64,000 nucleotides of DNA, from the NCBI RefSeq assembly GCF_024347435.1, contig NZ_AP025481.1:1-64000 (forward strand), written 5' to 3'. Both the position numbers and the translations under genes were made by a program. The notes under the pieces are model-generated. The model saw only the letters and a list, made by a program, of their open reading frames with translations, was not told the origin of the DNA and made no database searches. Positions 26,512 through 34,987 of this stretch are shown here, in pieces (positions within the stretch are counted from its first letter, which is position 1; each line of letters starts with the position of its first letter). This DNA is from Vibrio cyclitrophicus (lineage in GTDB: Bacteria > Pseudomonadota > Gammaproteobacteria > Enterobacterales > Vibrionaceae).

Positions 26512-26529
26512 TCATTAAGTAATGTGTAT

Positions 26530-26556
26530 CCGTAGAGCTGAGGTTTAGCTCTACGG
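26530..26556 (+). other. intergenic hairpin between gcl and hyi
   Basis: Perfect 10-bp stem CCGTAGAGCT / AGCTCTACGG with a seven-base loop, without a T run. It is more likely an mRNA processing or stability element within the operon than a terminator. Confidence 0.6.
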
Positions 26557-26627
26557 AAAGTCTCCAATAGAGCGAGGCTTCACTAAACAAGTCATAGTTT
26601 CACCAAATAAAGAATAAGGACAGAGTC

Positions 26628-27404
26628 ATGGCAAAATTTGCAGCAAACTTGTCAATGTTATTCACGGAAGTTGATTTTATGGATCGCTTTGAAGCTGCCG
26701 CAGAAGCGGGCTTTCAAGGTGTGGAGTATCTTTTCCCTTACGCTTTTGATGCTCAGGCAATCAAAGCAAAGCTCGACGCTAATAACCTAGAGCAAGTGCT
26801 ATTTAACTTGCCAGCGGGTGATTGGGATGCTGGTGATCGTGGTATCGCGGTAGACCCAACACGAGTTGAAGAGTTTCAAGCGGGTGTACCTAAAGCCATC
26901 GCTTACGCTAAAGCACTCGGTTGTACACAAGTGAATTGCTTGGCCGGGATTGTTCCGCAAGGTGTGACCCAACAAGACGCGCAATCGGCGTTTGTGATTA
27001 ACCTGCATTACGCGGCAAACGCGCTAGCAGCAGAAGGCATCAGCTTAGTGATAGAAGCGATCAACACCCGCGATATTCCGGGCTTCTTCTTGAACACCAC
27101 AGAGCAAGCCAAAGCGATCATAAAAGAGGTAGGGAGCGATAACCTTTCTATCCAATACGATATTTATCACATGCAAATTATGGAAGGCGATCTTACGCCG
27201 ACCATGCAACAAAACATTGGCCAAATCGCACACGTGCAACTGGCGGATAACCCAGGCCGACACGAACCGGGTACTGGCGAAATCAATTACCCATTCGTAC
27301 TCAATTATCTTGATGAGCTTGGCTATCAAGGCTGGGTTGGTTGCGAATACAAGCCAAAAACAACGACGACAGAAGGCCTTGGTTGGCTACACCAGTACCG
27401 TTAA
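26628..27404 (+). CDS. hyi: hydroxypyruvate isomerase
   Basis: 258 residues, equal to E. coli Hyi; interconverts hydroxypyruvate and tartronate semialdehyde. TIM-barrel of the xylose-isomerase-like superfamily: FAANLSMLFTEVDFMDRFEAAAEAGFQGVEYLFPY at the N-terminus, LVIEAINTRDIPGFFLNTT with a catalytic Glu, QYDIYHMQIMEGDL (metal ligands), HVQLADNPGRHEPGTGEINY and GCEYKP with the second Glu. AAGGACAGAGTC precedes the ATG. Second gene of the gcl operon. Confidence 0.95.
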   Translation: MAKFAANLSMLFTEVDFMDRFEAAAEAGFQGVEYLFPYAFDAQAIKAKLDANNLEQVLFNLPAGDWDAGDRGIAVDPTRVEEFQAGVPKAIAYAKALGCTQVNCLAGIVPQGVTQQDAQSAFVINLHYAANALAAEGISLVIEAINTRDIPGFFLNTTEQAKAIIKEVGSDNLSIQYDIYHMQIMEGDLTPTMQQNIGQIAHVQLADNPGRHEPGTGEINYPFVLNYLDELGYQGWVGCEYKPKTTTTEGLGWLHQYR

Positions 27405-27441
27405 TTGCGTCTGGTAACCCTCAAACGTTAAGGAGAACAAC

Positions 27442-28338
27442 ATGTCTAAAATTGCATTTATAGGAACTGGCATCATGGGTAAACCTATGGCGAGTAACCT
27501 TCAAAAAGCAGGTCACGATTTGATTCTGTCGGATCACTTTAATGCAGCACCTGCCGATCTTGTGGCAGCGGGTGCAACGATCTGTCATTCACCAGCAGAA
27601 GCGGCTGAAGCAGCAGATATCATTATCTTAATGGTGCCGAATACACCTCAAGTAGAAGACGTCCTGTTTGGTGATAACGGTGTCGAGAAAGGCCTAACAG
27701 CGGGCGGTGCAGCTGGAAAACTGGTTATCGACATGAGTTCGATCTCGCCAATCGCGACCAAAGCAATCGCAGCTCGAATCAACGAAGGCGGCGCGTCATA
27801 CCTTGATGCTCCGGTATCCGGCGGCGAAGTAGGCGCTATCAATGCGGCACTGACTATCATGGTGGGCGGTGAACAAGACGCCTTTGATAAAGCTCGTCCT
27901 CTGTTCGAAATCATGGGTAAGAACATCACGCTAGTCGGAGACAACGGCGCAGGTCAAACGTGTAAGGTCGCAAACCAGATCATTGTGGCACTGAATATTG
28001 AAGCCGTATCTGAAGCCTTAGTGTTTGCTTCAAAAGCCGGTGCTGATCCAGCACGAGTCCGTCAGGCGCTACTAGGTGGCTTTGCTAACTCTAAGATATT
28101 GGAAGTACACGGCGAGCGCATGGTTGAAGGCACATTTGATCCTGGCTTTAGAATCTCGCTTCACCAGAAAGACCTGAACTTAGCGCTAACGGGCGCTCAA
28201 GAATTGGGTGTCGCGCTGCCGAATACGGCTAACGCTCAAGAGCTGTTTGGCGAGTGCGCCGAAATGGGCGGTGAAGGTTGGGACCACTCTGCGCTTATCC
28301 AAGCGATTGAGAAACGTTCTGACCACTCGATTCGTTAA
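27442..28338 (+). CDS. glxR: tartronate semialdehyde reductase (2-hydroxy-3-oxopropionate reductase)
   Basis: 298 residues, beta-hydroxyacid dehydrogenase family. It reduces tartronate semialdehyde to D-glycerate with NAD(P)H. N-terminal Rossmann fold (FIGTGIMGKPMA), substrate motif DAPVSGGEVGA, catalytic Lys in GQTCKVANQII (near residue 173). AAGGAG precedes the ATG; 37 bp after hyi. Named glxR/garR by family; the position after gcl-hyi favours the glx role. Confidence 0.92.
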   Translation: MSKIAFIGTGIMGKPMASNLQKAGHDLILSDHFNAAPADLVAAGATICHSPAEAAEAADIIILMVPNTPQVEDVLFGDNGVEKGLTAGGAAGKLVIDMSSISPIATKAIAARINEGGASYLDAPVSGGEVGAINAALTIMVGGEQDAFDKARPLFEIMGKNITLVGDNGAGQTCKVANQIIVALNIEAVSEALVFASKAGADPARVRQALLGGFANSKILEVHGERMVEGTFDPGFRISLHQKDLNLALTGAQELGVALPNTANAQELFGECAEMGGEGWDHSALIQAIEKRSDHSIR

Positions 28339-28416
28339 TTAATTCGGGCTGCTATTGATTCGTAGCCCACCTGTTTGTTTATAAATCGCGTAGTTTCGTC
28401 TCCTTTTATACGCGTT

Positions 28417-28502
28417 CCTGATACGAGGCAGAGGTTGAAGTTGTTCCTTTCCAACTTGATCTTAGCAGGCACCCTTTAGCCTTGTATCGGGGTTCTTTTT
28501 TT
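28417..28502 (+). terminator. two-armed terminator/attenuator-like structure before the glycerate kinase
   Basis: Outer stem CCTGATACGAGGC / GCCTTGTATCGGG (13 bp with two G-T pairs) enclosing an inner hairpin AAGTTG / CAACTT, followed by a run of seven T. It ends 23 bp before the kinase start and so could end gcl-hyi-glxR transcripts or attenuate the kinase. Confidence 0.65.
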
Positions 28503-28525
28503 CTCCGTCAACTAAGGAGTGGCTG

Positions 28526-29836
28526 ATGGACATTGATGCTAAGCAGTTTCTACAAACCCTTTTCTCAAGTGCTGTTAATCAGGCGCTACCTAAAAATCAC
28601 ATCGAACCTTTTCTTCCTCGAGACATTTTTTATCGCTCTGCTAATCAAGCCGGGCGTACTGTGGTGATAGGAGCAGGAAAAGCGGCCGCATCAATGGCAG
28701 CAGAGCTCGAAGCGGTGTGGCAGGCAAAGAAACAACAAGATCTTGCACTGCGTGATCTTGAAGGCTTGGTGGTGACTCGTTACGAACACACCGCCCCTTG
28801 CGAACATATCGAAGTGATTGAAGCGGCGCACCCCGTGCCAGATGCGATGGGCTTAGAAGTAAGCCAACGTATGCTGCAATTAGTGAGTGGCTTGAGCGCC
28901 GACGACACGGTGATTTGCCTACTGTCGGGGGGCGGTTCCGCTTTGTTAAGTCTGCCCGGTGGCGACATCAGCTTGGCAGAGAAGCAACAAATCAATAAGG
29001 CGTTGCTTAAATCAGGCGCCGCCATTGATGAGATGAACTGTGTTCGCAAACATCTATCTTCGATAAAAGGCGGTCGACTCGCCAAAGCGGCGTATCCTGC
29101 AAGGGTAGTGTCACTGGCGATTTCTGATGTGCCGGGTGATGACATTAGCGTGATTGCCTCTGGCCCAACCGTACCCGACACCACCACGCGTTTTGATGCA
29201 ATGGCAATTTTAGAACGTTACCAAATAGAAACATCACGCTCGGCATTTGAATGGTTAAATAATCCAGAGTCAGAAACCGTTAAGCCAGATGACGTATGTT
29301 GGAAAAATGCAGAGCACCATATTATCGCCACCCCGATGTCGGCATTGGAATCCGCTGCAGCAGAAGCTGAAGGCTTAGGCATTCCGGCTTATCTGTTGAG
29401 TGATTGTATAGAGGGAGAAGCGCGAGATGTTGCGAAAGTTCACGCTGCATTGGCTAAGCAAGTGGCCAATCACAAGCACCCATTTGCGACGCCTTGCGTG
29501 ATACTTTCCGGCGGCGAAACCGCGGTAACAGTTAAGGGAAATGGTCGCGGTGGGCGTAATTGTGAGTTCTTGTTGAGTCTATATAACGAGCTCAAGGGCC
29601 AAGACAATATCTTCGCTTTGGCCGCTGATACTGATGGGATTGATGGCGTGGAGGACAATGCGGGCGCGTGGATTACCCCACAAACATGGCAGCAAGGTTC
29701 GAGCTTGTCGCTTAAAGCGCAAGACTATCTCGATGCCAACAACAGCTACGATTTCTTCAAGCAAGTCGATGTGCTTCTTACCACGGGACCGACGTTGACC
29801 AATGTGAATGACTTCCGCGCAATATTGATTCTATAA
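28526..29836 (+). CDS. glycerate 2-kinase, MOFRL family
   Basis: 436 residues. The TtuD-like/MOFRL glycerate kinase family, often labelled hydroxypyruvate reductase, makes 2-phosphoglycerate from D-glycerate and ATP. Seen: VIGAGKAAASMA near residue 48, CLLSGGGSALLSLP (phosphate loop), KHLSSIKGGRLA, and the C-terminal GRGGRNCEFLLSL block (MOFRL motif). AAGGAG lies before the ATG. It completes the glyoxylate-to-glycolysis route. It is 187 bp from glxR, with a terminator-like structure in between, so it may have its own promoter or be attenuated. It is not related to E. coli GlxK. Confidence 0.88.
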   Translation: MDIDAKQFLQTLFSSAVNQALPKNHIEPFLPRDIFYRSANQAGRTVVIGAGKAAASMAAELEAVWQAKKQQDLALRDLEGLVVTRYEHTAPCEHIEVIEAAHPVPDAMGLEVSQRMLQLVSGLSADDTVICLLSGGGSALLSLPGGDISLAEKQQINKALLKSGAAIDEMNCVRKHLSSIKGGRLAKAAYPARVVSLAISDVPGDDISVIASGPTVPDTTTRFDAMAILERYQIETSRSAFEWLNNPESETVKPDDVCWKNAEHHIIATPMSALESAAAEAEGLGIPAYLLSDCIEGEARDVAKVHAALAKQVANHKHPFATPCVILSGGETAVTVKGNGRGGRNCEFLLSLYNELKGQDNIFALAADTDGIDGVEDNAGAWITPQTWQQGSSLSLKAQDYLDANNSYDFFKQVDVLLTTGPTLTNVNDFRAILIL

Positions 29837-29861
29837 CTTGAACAGTTCAAAAACACGGTAT

Positions 29862-29900
29862 GGAATGGTCGCTTCTTAACAAATAGAGCGGCCATTTTAT
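29862..29900 (+). terminator. Rho-independent terminator after the glycerate kinase
   Basis: AATGGTCGCT / AGCGGCCATT stem with one T-G pair, followed by TTATTG. Confidence 0.65.
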
Positions 29901-29999
29901 TGTTATCGATGCGGTGGCCTTGAGTTCTGGAATTATCTTCTGGACTAATAAAGCACGTTGATTACTATGGTTTTATTGATGAGCTGTAAGGGGGGCAAT

Positions 30000-30608
30000 A
30001 TGTCTAGGATCAGACAAAAGAATCAAGATTTAATCATCGAAGTCGCGTGTGAACAATTCGCTACTCATGGATATGCCGCAACAAAAATGGCTGATATCGC
30101 GAAAGCGGCCGACATCCCTAAACCTAATGTATTCTATTATTTCAGCTCCAAAGATAAGCTCTACAATGCCGTTCTAGAAACCGTCACTCAGCCCTTACTG
30201 GAAGCGTCACGTCCGATTGAAGAGCTCAGCGACCCTGTTGAAGCCCTATCTCAATATATTCAAACTAAGTTGATCATCTCTCGTGACCATCCACACGCCT
30301 CTAAGGTATTTGCAAACGAAGTGATGTCTGGCGCTAAAGTATTGCCGAAAGAGATTGGTGACGAACTGTATAAGCAATCCCAGATGATCCTCGATAAGTT
30401 CTCAACGTGGTCAGCACAAGACTTAATGGATGACGTTCCTGCACACCACCTGATGTTCACCATCTGGGCAGCCACCCAAACCTACGCCGATTTTGGCTGG
30501 CAGATTTGTAGCGTGATGCAGAAAGAGCAGCTCGATGATAAAGACTATGAAGATGCCGCTGAATTCATCACCCAGCTAGTGATTAAAGGGTGTGGGGTGA
30601 AAGGCTAA
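30000..30608 (+). CDS. RutR-like TetR-family regulator
   Basis: 202 residues from the ATG at 30000, preceded by AAGGGGGG; the longer frame from 29958 has none. N-terminal HTH (MADIAKAADIPKPNVFYYFSSKDKLYNAVLE, residues 30-60). C-terminal part resembles E. coli RutR, a TetR_C_13-type pyrimidine sensor: TKLIISRDHPHASKVFANEVMSGA and HHLMFTIWAATQTYADF align with RutR counterparts. RutR controls pyrimidine and purine degradation and binds TTGACCA-N2-TGGTCAA. Two such imperfect inverted repeats occur before xdhA in this window. It follows the glycerate kinase but has its own terminator. The ligand here is not known. Confidence 0.78.
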   Translation: MSRIRQKNQDLIIEVACEQFATHGYAATKMADIAKAADIPKPNVFYYFSSKDKLYNAVLETVTQPLLEASRPIEELSDPVEALSQYIQTKLIISRDHPHASKVFANEVMSGAKVLPKEIGDELYKQSQMILDKFSTWSAQDLMDDVPAHHLMFTIWAATQTYADFGWQICSVMQKEQLDDKDYEDAAEFITQLVIKGCGVKG

Positions 30609-30628
30609 CGTTGTTTGAACGTTTATTT

Positions 30629-30655
30629 AGGTCTGCGATTGCAGGCCTTTTTTGT
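30629..30655 (+). terminator. Rho-independent terminator after the RutR-like gene
   Basis: GGTCTGC / GCAGGCC stem with a GATT loop, followed by a T run. Confidence 0.8.
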
Positions 30656-30867
30656 TTGTGCATGTGAGTGAGCATATGTGCAAAGCTACTTTTGTGACCT
30701 GTTGTGCAATAACTTATTTATCTTGAATTTGGCTCGATTAGGTATGCCATTTTATTTAAAGTTAGCGTTATAGTATCGGCAAAAATTCAATTACCTCATT
30801 TTTATTAAAGCTAGAAGCTAATATTAGACTTCTATATTTATTACACGCACAACATTAAGGTTTAGCA

Positions 30868-32304
30868 ATGACGCTTAAAAGCTTGGCATGCACCATCAGC
30901 ACAGTTCTACTGGCAGGTTGTGGTTCGACGGTCGCGACGCAAACATACAACGCCGATCTGATCATCACCAATGGACAGGTTCTAACAATCAATTCAGAAA
31001 TGGATGTGATTGAAGACGGTGTGGTTGTGGTGAAAGATGACCAGATCATCGCTGTTGGTAACGAGGATTTGATTACTCAATACCGCGCTGAAAAGGTGAT
31101 TGACGCTCAAGATGGAATCGTTATGCCGGGCATGGTCAATGCTCACAACCATTTGCCTATGATAGCGTTTCGTGGCTTGGGGGAAGAGGGCATCTCGAAT
31201 CGTCTGTTTGCTTACTTCTTCCCACTTGAGGAAGAAAAGCTAAGCCGTGAATTGATTTACAACGCAACCAAACTTGGTTCTATCGAGTTGGCGCAAAGTG
31301 GTGTCACGACTTACGCTGACATGTATTACCACATGGACGAAATGGCTAAGGCGACCAAAGAAGTCGGCCTGCGCGCCGTGCTGGGTGAAACCGTGATTAA
31401 ATTCCCAGTGGTTGATGCCAAAGAACCTTACGGCGGCATCGAGTATGCCAAAGGCTTTATTGAGCAGTACAAAAACGATGAGTTAATCACACCTGCTTAT
31501 GCACCACACGCGGTGTACACCGTGAGCAAAGATAAGCTGCAAGAAATCAATAAACTGTCGGCTCAATACGATGTACCCGTGTTGATTCACGTTGCTGAAT
31601 TCCCGAATGAAGAAAAGCGCATCAAAGACGAAACCAAAGCGACATCGCCAGTTGAATACATGGATGAAATCGGTGTGCTTGATGAGCGTGTCGTGATTGC
31701 TCACGGTATCCACCTGTCAGAGAACGATCAAAAGCTACTCAAGCAAGCTGACGCGGGTATCTCATACAACCCAATGGCGAACGCCAAAGGGGCGACAGGC
31801 ATTGCGCCTGCTTGGGAGATGTATCGTGCCGACATGCGCATTGGCTTAGGAACAGACGGTCCAATGAGTTCAAACCAAGTCGATATCATGCGCACCCTAA
31901 GCTACGCAGCTAATATGCAGCGCTTAAAGCATTCAGATCGCACCATCATGATTCCTGAGCAAGTGATTGAGATGGCGACATTAGGTGGTGCGAAAGCCCT
32001 ACACATGGAAGACCAAATCGGTTCTCTTGAAGCGGGTAAGAAAGCAGACATCGTGATTGTAGAGACACAATCGGCGAACATGATGCCGAATTACGACCCA
32101 TATGCGACTTTGGTTTACCAAGCGAACCCAAGCAACATCGACACCACTATTGTTAACGGCCAAATCGTAATGGAAAATCGAGTGATGCAGACCGTTCAAC
32201 TGGATGACATTCGTCAAAGCGTCGATGAGTTTGAAACTGATATCAAAGCCTTTGCCAAAGAGCTTTCTAAGAAGGCGATTAAGTCTAAGAGCCTGATGGA
32301 TTAA
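30868..32304 (+). CDS. lipoprotein amidohydrolase (TrzA/AtzA-like deaminase family)
   Basis: 478 residues. Signal peptide with lipobox LLAGC (Cys18), so it is lipid-anchored outside the inner membrane. The rest is a metal-dependent amidohydrolase of the TrzA/SAH-MTA-deaminase type: NAHNHLP (H93, H95), LIHVAEF, VIAHGIHLS, and GLGTDGPMSSN with the metal-bridging Asp. Cytosolic relatives deaminate S-adenosylhomocysteine, methylthioadenosine, guanine or triazines. A secreted, lipid-anchored member is unusual; it may deaminate or hydrolyse extracellular nucleosides or other heterocycles in the periplasm. It sits between the RutR-like gene and the toxin-like pair. Substrate is unknown. Confidence 0.83.
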   Translation: MTLKSLACTISTVLLAGCGSTVATQTYNADLIITNGQVLTINSEMDVIEDGVVVVKDDQIIAVGNEDLITQYRAEKVIDAQDGIVMPGMVNAHNHLPMIAFRGLGEEGISNRLFAYFFPLEEEKLSRELIYNATKLGSIELAQSGVTTYADMYYHMDEMAKATKEVGLRAVLGETVIKFPVVDAKEPYGGIEYAKGFIEQYKNDELITPAYAPHAVYTVSKDKLQEINKLSAQYDVPVLIHVAEFPNEEKRIKDETKATSPVEYMDEIGVLDERVVIAHGIHLSENDQKLLKQADAGISYNPMANAKGATGIAPAWEMYRADMRIGLGTDGPMSSNQVDIMRTLSYAANMQRLKHSDRTIMIPEQVIEMATLGGAKALHMEDQIGSLEAGKKADIVIVETQSANMMPNYDPYATLVYQANPSNIDTTIVNGQIVMENRVMQTVQLDDIRQSVDEFETDIKAFAKELSKKAIKSKSLMD

Positions 32305-32342
32305 GATGTAAATCGGTTTTTAAAAATCGAACTGATTGAACA

Positions 32343-32367
32343 AGGCCGACACCACGTCGGCCTTTTT
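32343..32367 (+). terminator. Rho-independent terminator after the lipoprotein amidohydrolase
   Basis: AAGGCCGAC / GTCGGCCTT stem with an ACCAC loop, followed by TTTTTG. Confidence 0.85.
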
Positions 32368-32440
32368 GTTGGTGGTTGATCCCCTTAACCTCGGTCTCTT
32401 GGATTAACGCAACGCTTCGGTTAGCTAAAGTAGCACTTAG

Positions 32441-34837
32441 CTAATTAGAGCAGCTATTGCCATTCGGGATACCGCTGCCTAAGAATTCGACGCGAATCTG
32501 TTCGACATCTTTTAAGTACTGGTTGTTCGTTTGCTCGGTTTTATCAAAGTTGTTGAGCGTGACATTCCATGATGAAAACGGAGTGGGTTGGAAGTAGGCG
32601 TATTCGAATTTATTCGCCACGGCACCATCGGTGATGATGCTAACATCGTTGGTGGTTGGATCATCTAGGCGGTAATAGAACGCGCGTGAAACAGGGTTAG
32701 AACTGAACTGATAGTCCTTGTTCTCATATCGGTCTAAATAGTTACCCGAACTGGAAACTCGCAGGTTGAGTTGCTTGCCATAAGGTAAGTTTTCACCCTC
32801 TAAGAACACTCGTACCGTGGAAAGCCTAACGCGGTCAAACGAACACAATTGGACTTGTTCTAGTGGAATGGTGAAGTTTAGTTGTCCGGTTGTTGCAAAG
32901 CTCTCTAGTTGCTCGGGGCTAGAAATGGTGTAGTTGTCGATGGTGAAATCTTGTGGTGCTGGTTGGAAAGAAGACAGAGCATTTACATACTCACTTTCGA
33001 CAGTAGCCAAATCAAATTGGTAGCCCAAGTAGCTTTTATTCAGAGAAGGCGTAACTTCGCTTGGCTTCAATGCCCAATATTCGTATGCCTGAACATAGTT
33101 AGACAAAGCAACGAACATCGGACGCTTAAAGTGCATCAATACTCGTGATAGTTCACGTTCAATCGAATCGAAGCTGTCGGTGTCTACTTGATAACCCTCG
33201 ATCGCATCGTTCAATCTTTGTTGTTGATTGATAGTCACATTATTGGTGAGTAAGAGGTCTACCAACTTCGCTTGCTCGTGAGCAAAGTTAAGCTGCGTGA
33301 TGTTAATTGCCTTACCGAGCAGAACCTGCTTTTCGAGTTCGAGTAGGTATTGTCTTGATCCTTTGATACCTAAGCTATCGGCATATCTTAAGTTGCTGCG
33401 GATCTCGGTGATCATCAGATCCCACGCCAGATTGCTTTCATTGATGGTTGGGATGTTGAAGTTAAAGCCATCCATCGCTTCAGATACCTTCTGGAGCTTG
33501 ATGGTTGATTTAATATCCGCGGTTAACTGAGAAATGCCAGAAATCGTTTTGGTCACGCTATCAATAATGCCTGTGACGGACTTGATATTGGTGACGAGGT
33601 TTTTCGCTTTTTCTAATGCTTCAGGTGTTTTAGCCAATTGCTCGGTTAGATCATTCACACCAGAAAGGTTGCCTGTGAATACCCCACTCACGGCACTTCC
33701 AATTTCGGCTATTGCTTTGAATATTGCGAGAGCCGCATTGAGTTGTTGTTGGGTTTTCCAATTCTCGACACCAACTAAATAAGTGGTTTTTGAACTGAGA
33801 GTGACTAGTTCTTGTGCTTTATATTGGCTATCGACCTCGGTCAGGCTATCGCCTATCTTGTCTATGTTGGATTGGGTTTGTGTGATGATCGAACTCTGAG
33901 CGCGTAGAACGTCTTCGATGTTAGCGAGTGCTAACTTGGCGGCTTCAATCTTGTCTTCAATGACCGTGTTTCTATCTTGAATAATGTCCCATTGAGTTTG
34001 ATACGCGATCATAGCGTTCAAATAGGCTTCGTATTTATCTTGATATAACACCTTGTCGAGATAAGGAACGTAATTGCTCTCTTTGGTGCTGAAGCTAATG
34101 AATTGCTTGAGCGCGACCGTTTGTAGGTAAAGGTCGGAAAGAATCGGATCGTCTTCCACCACTGAACCTGAGTAACGCAAGCTCTGTTCAATCCAGTTGA
34201 TGAGGTCGAGGCTAAGCTTTGGGTTGGTATCGTATAAGCTGGCTGCCATATCAAACGAGCGATTAACAATGTCTGTAAAAGGTTCAGTAGCCAGTTTCAT
34301 TTGCCCAGTAATGTTCGAGTCAATGGTCGTTCTTCGGTAGTGCTCTCCTGCTAAGACAACGGATTCACCATCTCCTGTATTTCCTGTTAGGGCATCTCGT
34401 GTAATGCTGCCATCGCTTTGGAAAGCGAGTACATTAATCGGTGTTTCTATTTCGCCGGCAATCACAGAAATTGAGGCTGCAGAGCCTTGCTGTCCGAGCA
34501 CAAACGTCGGCGTGCCTTGGCCAACGATTTTCCGCGCAAAAATAAGGATGTTTTGGTTGTTTACAAGCAAGTTGAAATTCTCTGGAATTTCAATGGTATC
34601 TGCAAAAACGACGATTTTTGAGGGTTGAGTGACGTAAAGGTTTTGTTCTGCTATCCAATCACTGAGGTTGATGTGTAAATCGGATGTGGAACGAGATAGA
34701 ACGCCGACATCGGAATAGGCCGATTGAACCCAAGTTGGGTATTCGGTTGAATTGGGTAAATTGTTCAGTTCAAGCCAATCGCTAGAAAAAGCCTGTGGAG
34801 AGAATGAAAGAGAAATAATAATAGGTAGAAGTCTCAT
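32441..34837 (-). CDS. large exported coiled-coil protein, likely partner of the XaxA-like toxin
   Basis: 798 residues. Signal peptide MRLLPIIISLSFSPQAFS, cleavage near residue 18. Order: N-terminal beta-rich region about 60-150 (FADTIEIPENFNLLV, LIFARKIVGQG), long helical region about 190-620 with two hydrophobic stretches (about 365-388 and 413-438) flanked by coiled coil, then a beta-rich C-terminal domain (about 640-798) with Cys in VQLCSF and at the end (GNSCSN), a possible disulfide. No known family recognised. A hydrophobic core within coiled coil is typical of alpha-helical pore formers. It is the second gene of a minus-strand pair with the XaxA-like gene, 150 bp apart. It could be the binding or second pore component; unproven. 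Confidence 0.7.
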   Translation of the reverse strand: MRLLPIIISLSFSPQAFSSDWLELNNLPNSTEYPTWVQSAYSDVGVLSRSTSDLHINLSDWIAEQNLYVTQPSKIVVFADTIEIPENFNLLVNNQNILIFARKIVGQGTPTFVLGQQGSAASISVIAGEIETPINVLAFQSDGSITRDALTGNTGDGESVVLAGEHYRRTTIDSNITGQMKLATEPFTDIVNRSFDMAASLYDTNPKLSLDLINWIEQSLRYSGSVVEDDPILSDLYLQTVALKQFISFSTKESNYVPYLDKVLYQDKYEAYLNAMIAYQTQWDIIQDRNTVIEDKIEAAKLALANIEDVLRAQSSIITQTQSNIDKIGDSLTEVDSQYKAQELVTLSSKTTYLVGVENWKTQQQLNAALAIFKAIAEIGSAVSGVFTGNLSGVNDLTEQLAKTPEALEKAKNLVTNIKSVTGIIDSVTKTISGISQLTADIKSTIKLQKVSEAMDGFNFNIPTINESNLAWDLMITEIRSNLRYADSLGIKGSRQYLLELEKQVLLGKAINITQLNFAHEQAKLVDLLLTNNVTINQQQRLNDAIEGYQVDTDSFDSIERELSRVLMHFKRPMFVALSNYVQAYEYWALKPSEVTPSLNKSYLGYQFDLATVESEYVNALSSFQPAPQDFTIDNYTISSPEQLESFATTGQLNFTIPLEQVQLCSFDRVRLSTVRVFLEGENLPYGKQLNLRVSSSGNYLDRYENKDYQFSSNPVSRAFYYRLDDPTTNDVSIITDGAVANKFEYAYFQPTPFSSWNVTLNNFDKTEQTNNQYLKDVEQIRVEFLGSGIPNGNSCSN

Positions 34838-34884
34838 ATTGATGTCCTGTCGAAATTAGTATTTGCCAAATTTTGGGTAGCAGA

Positions 34885-34916
34885 AGCCAGCACCTTAATT
34901 TTGATAAGGTGTGGCT
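34885..34916 (-). other. strong hairpin between the toxin-like genes
   Basis: AGCCAGCACCTTA / TAAGGTGTGGCT, a 12-bp stem with a G-T pair and a seven-base loop. The minus strand has only weak U tract after it, so it is more likely a partial terminator or processing site that sets the ratio of the two products. Confidence 0.55.
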
Positions 34917-34987
34917 TTCTGTTAGGGATATATTTTTGGCTATTGCGTTATATTTTTGTGTTTTTATATGATCGAGAGGTCTATGGA

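Noticed and set aside
27217..27417. short ORF overlapping hyi
   Set aside because: Frame-shifted shadow of hyi with no own start signal.
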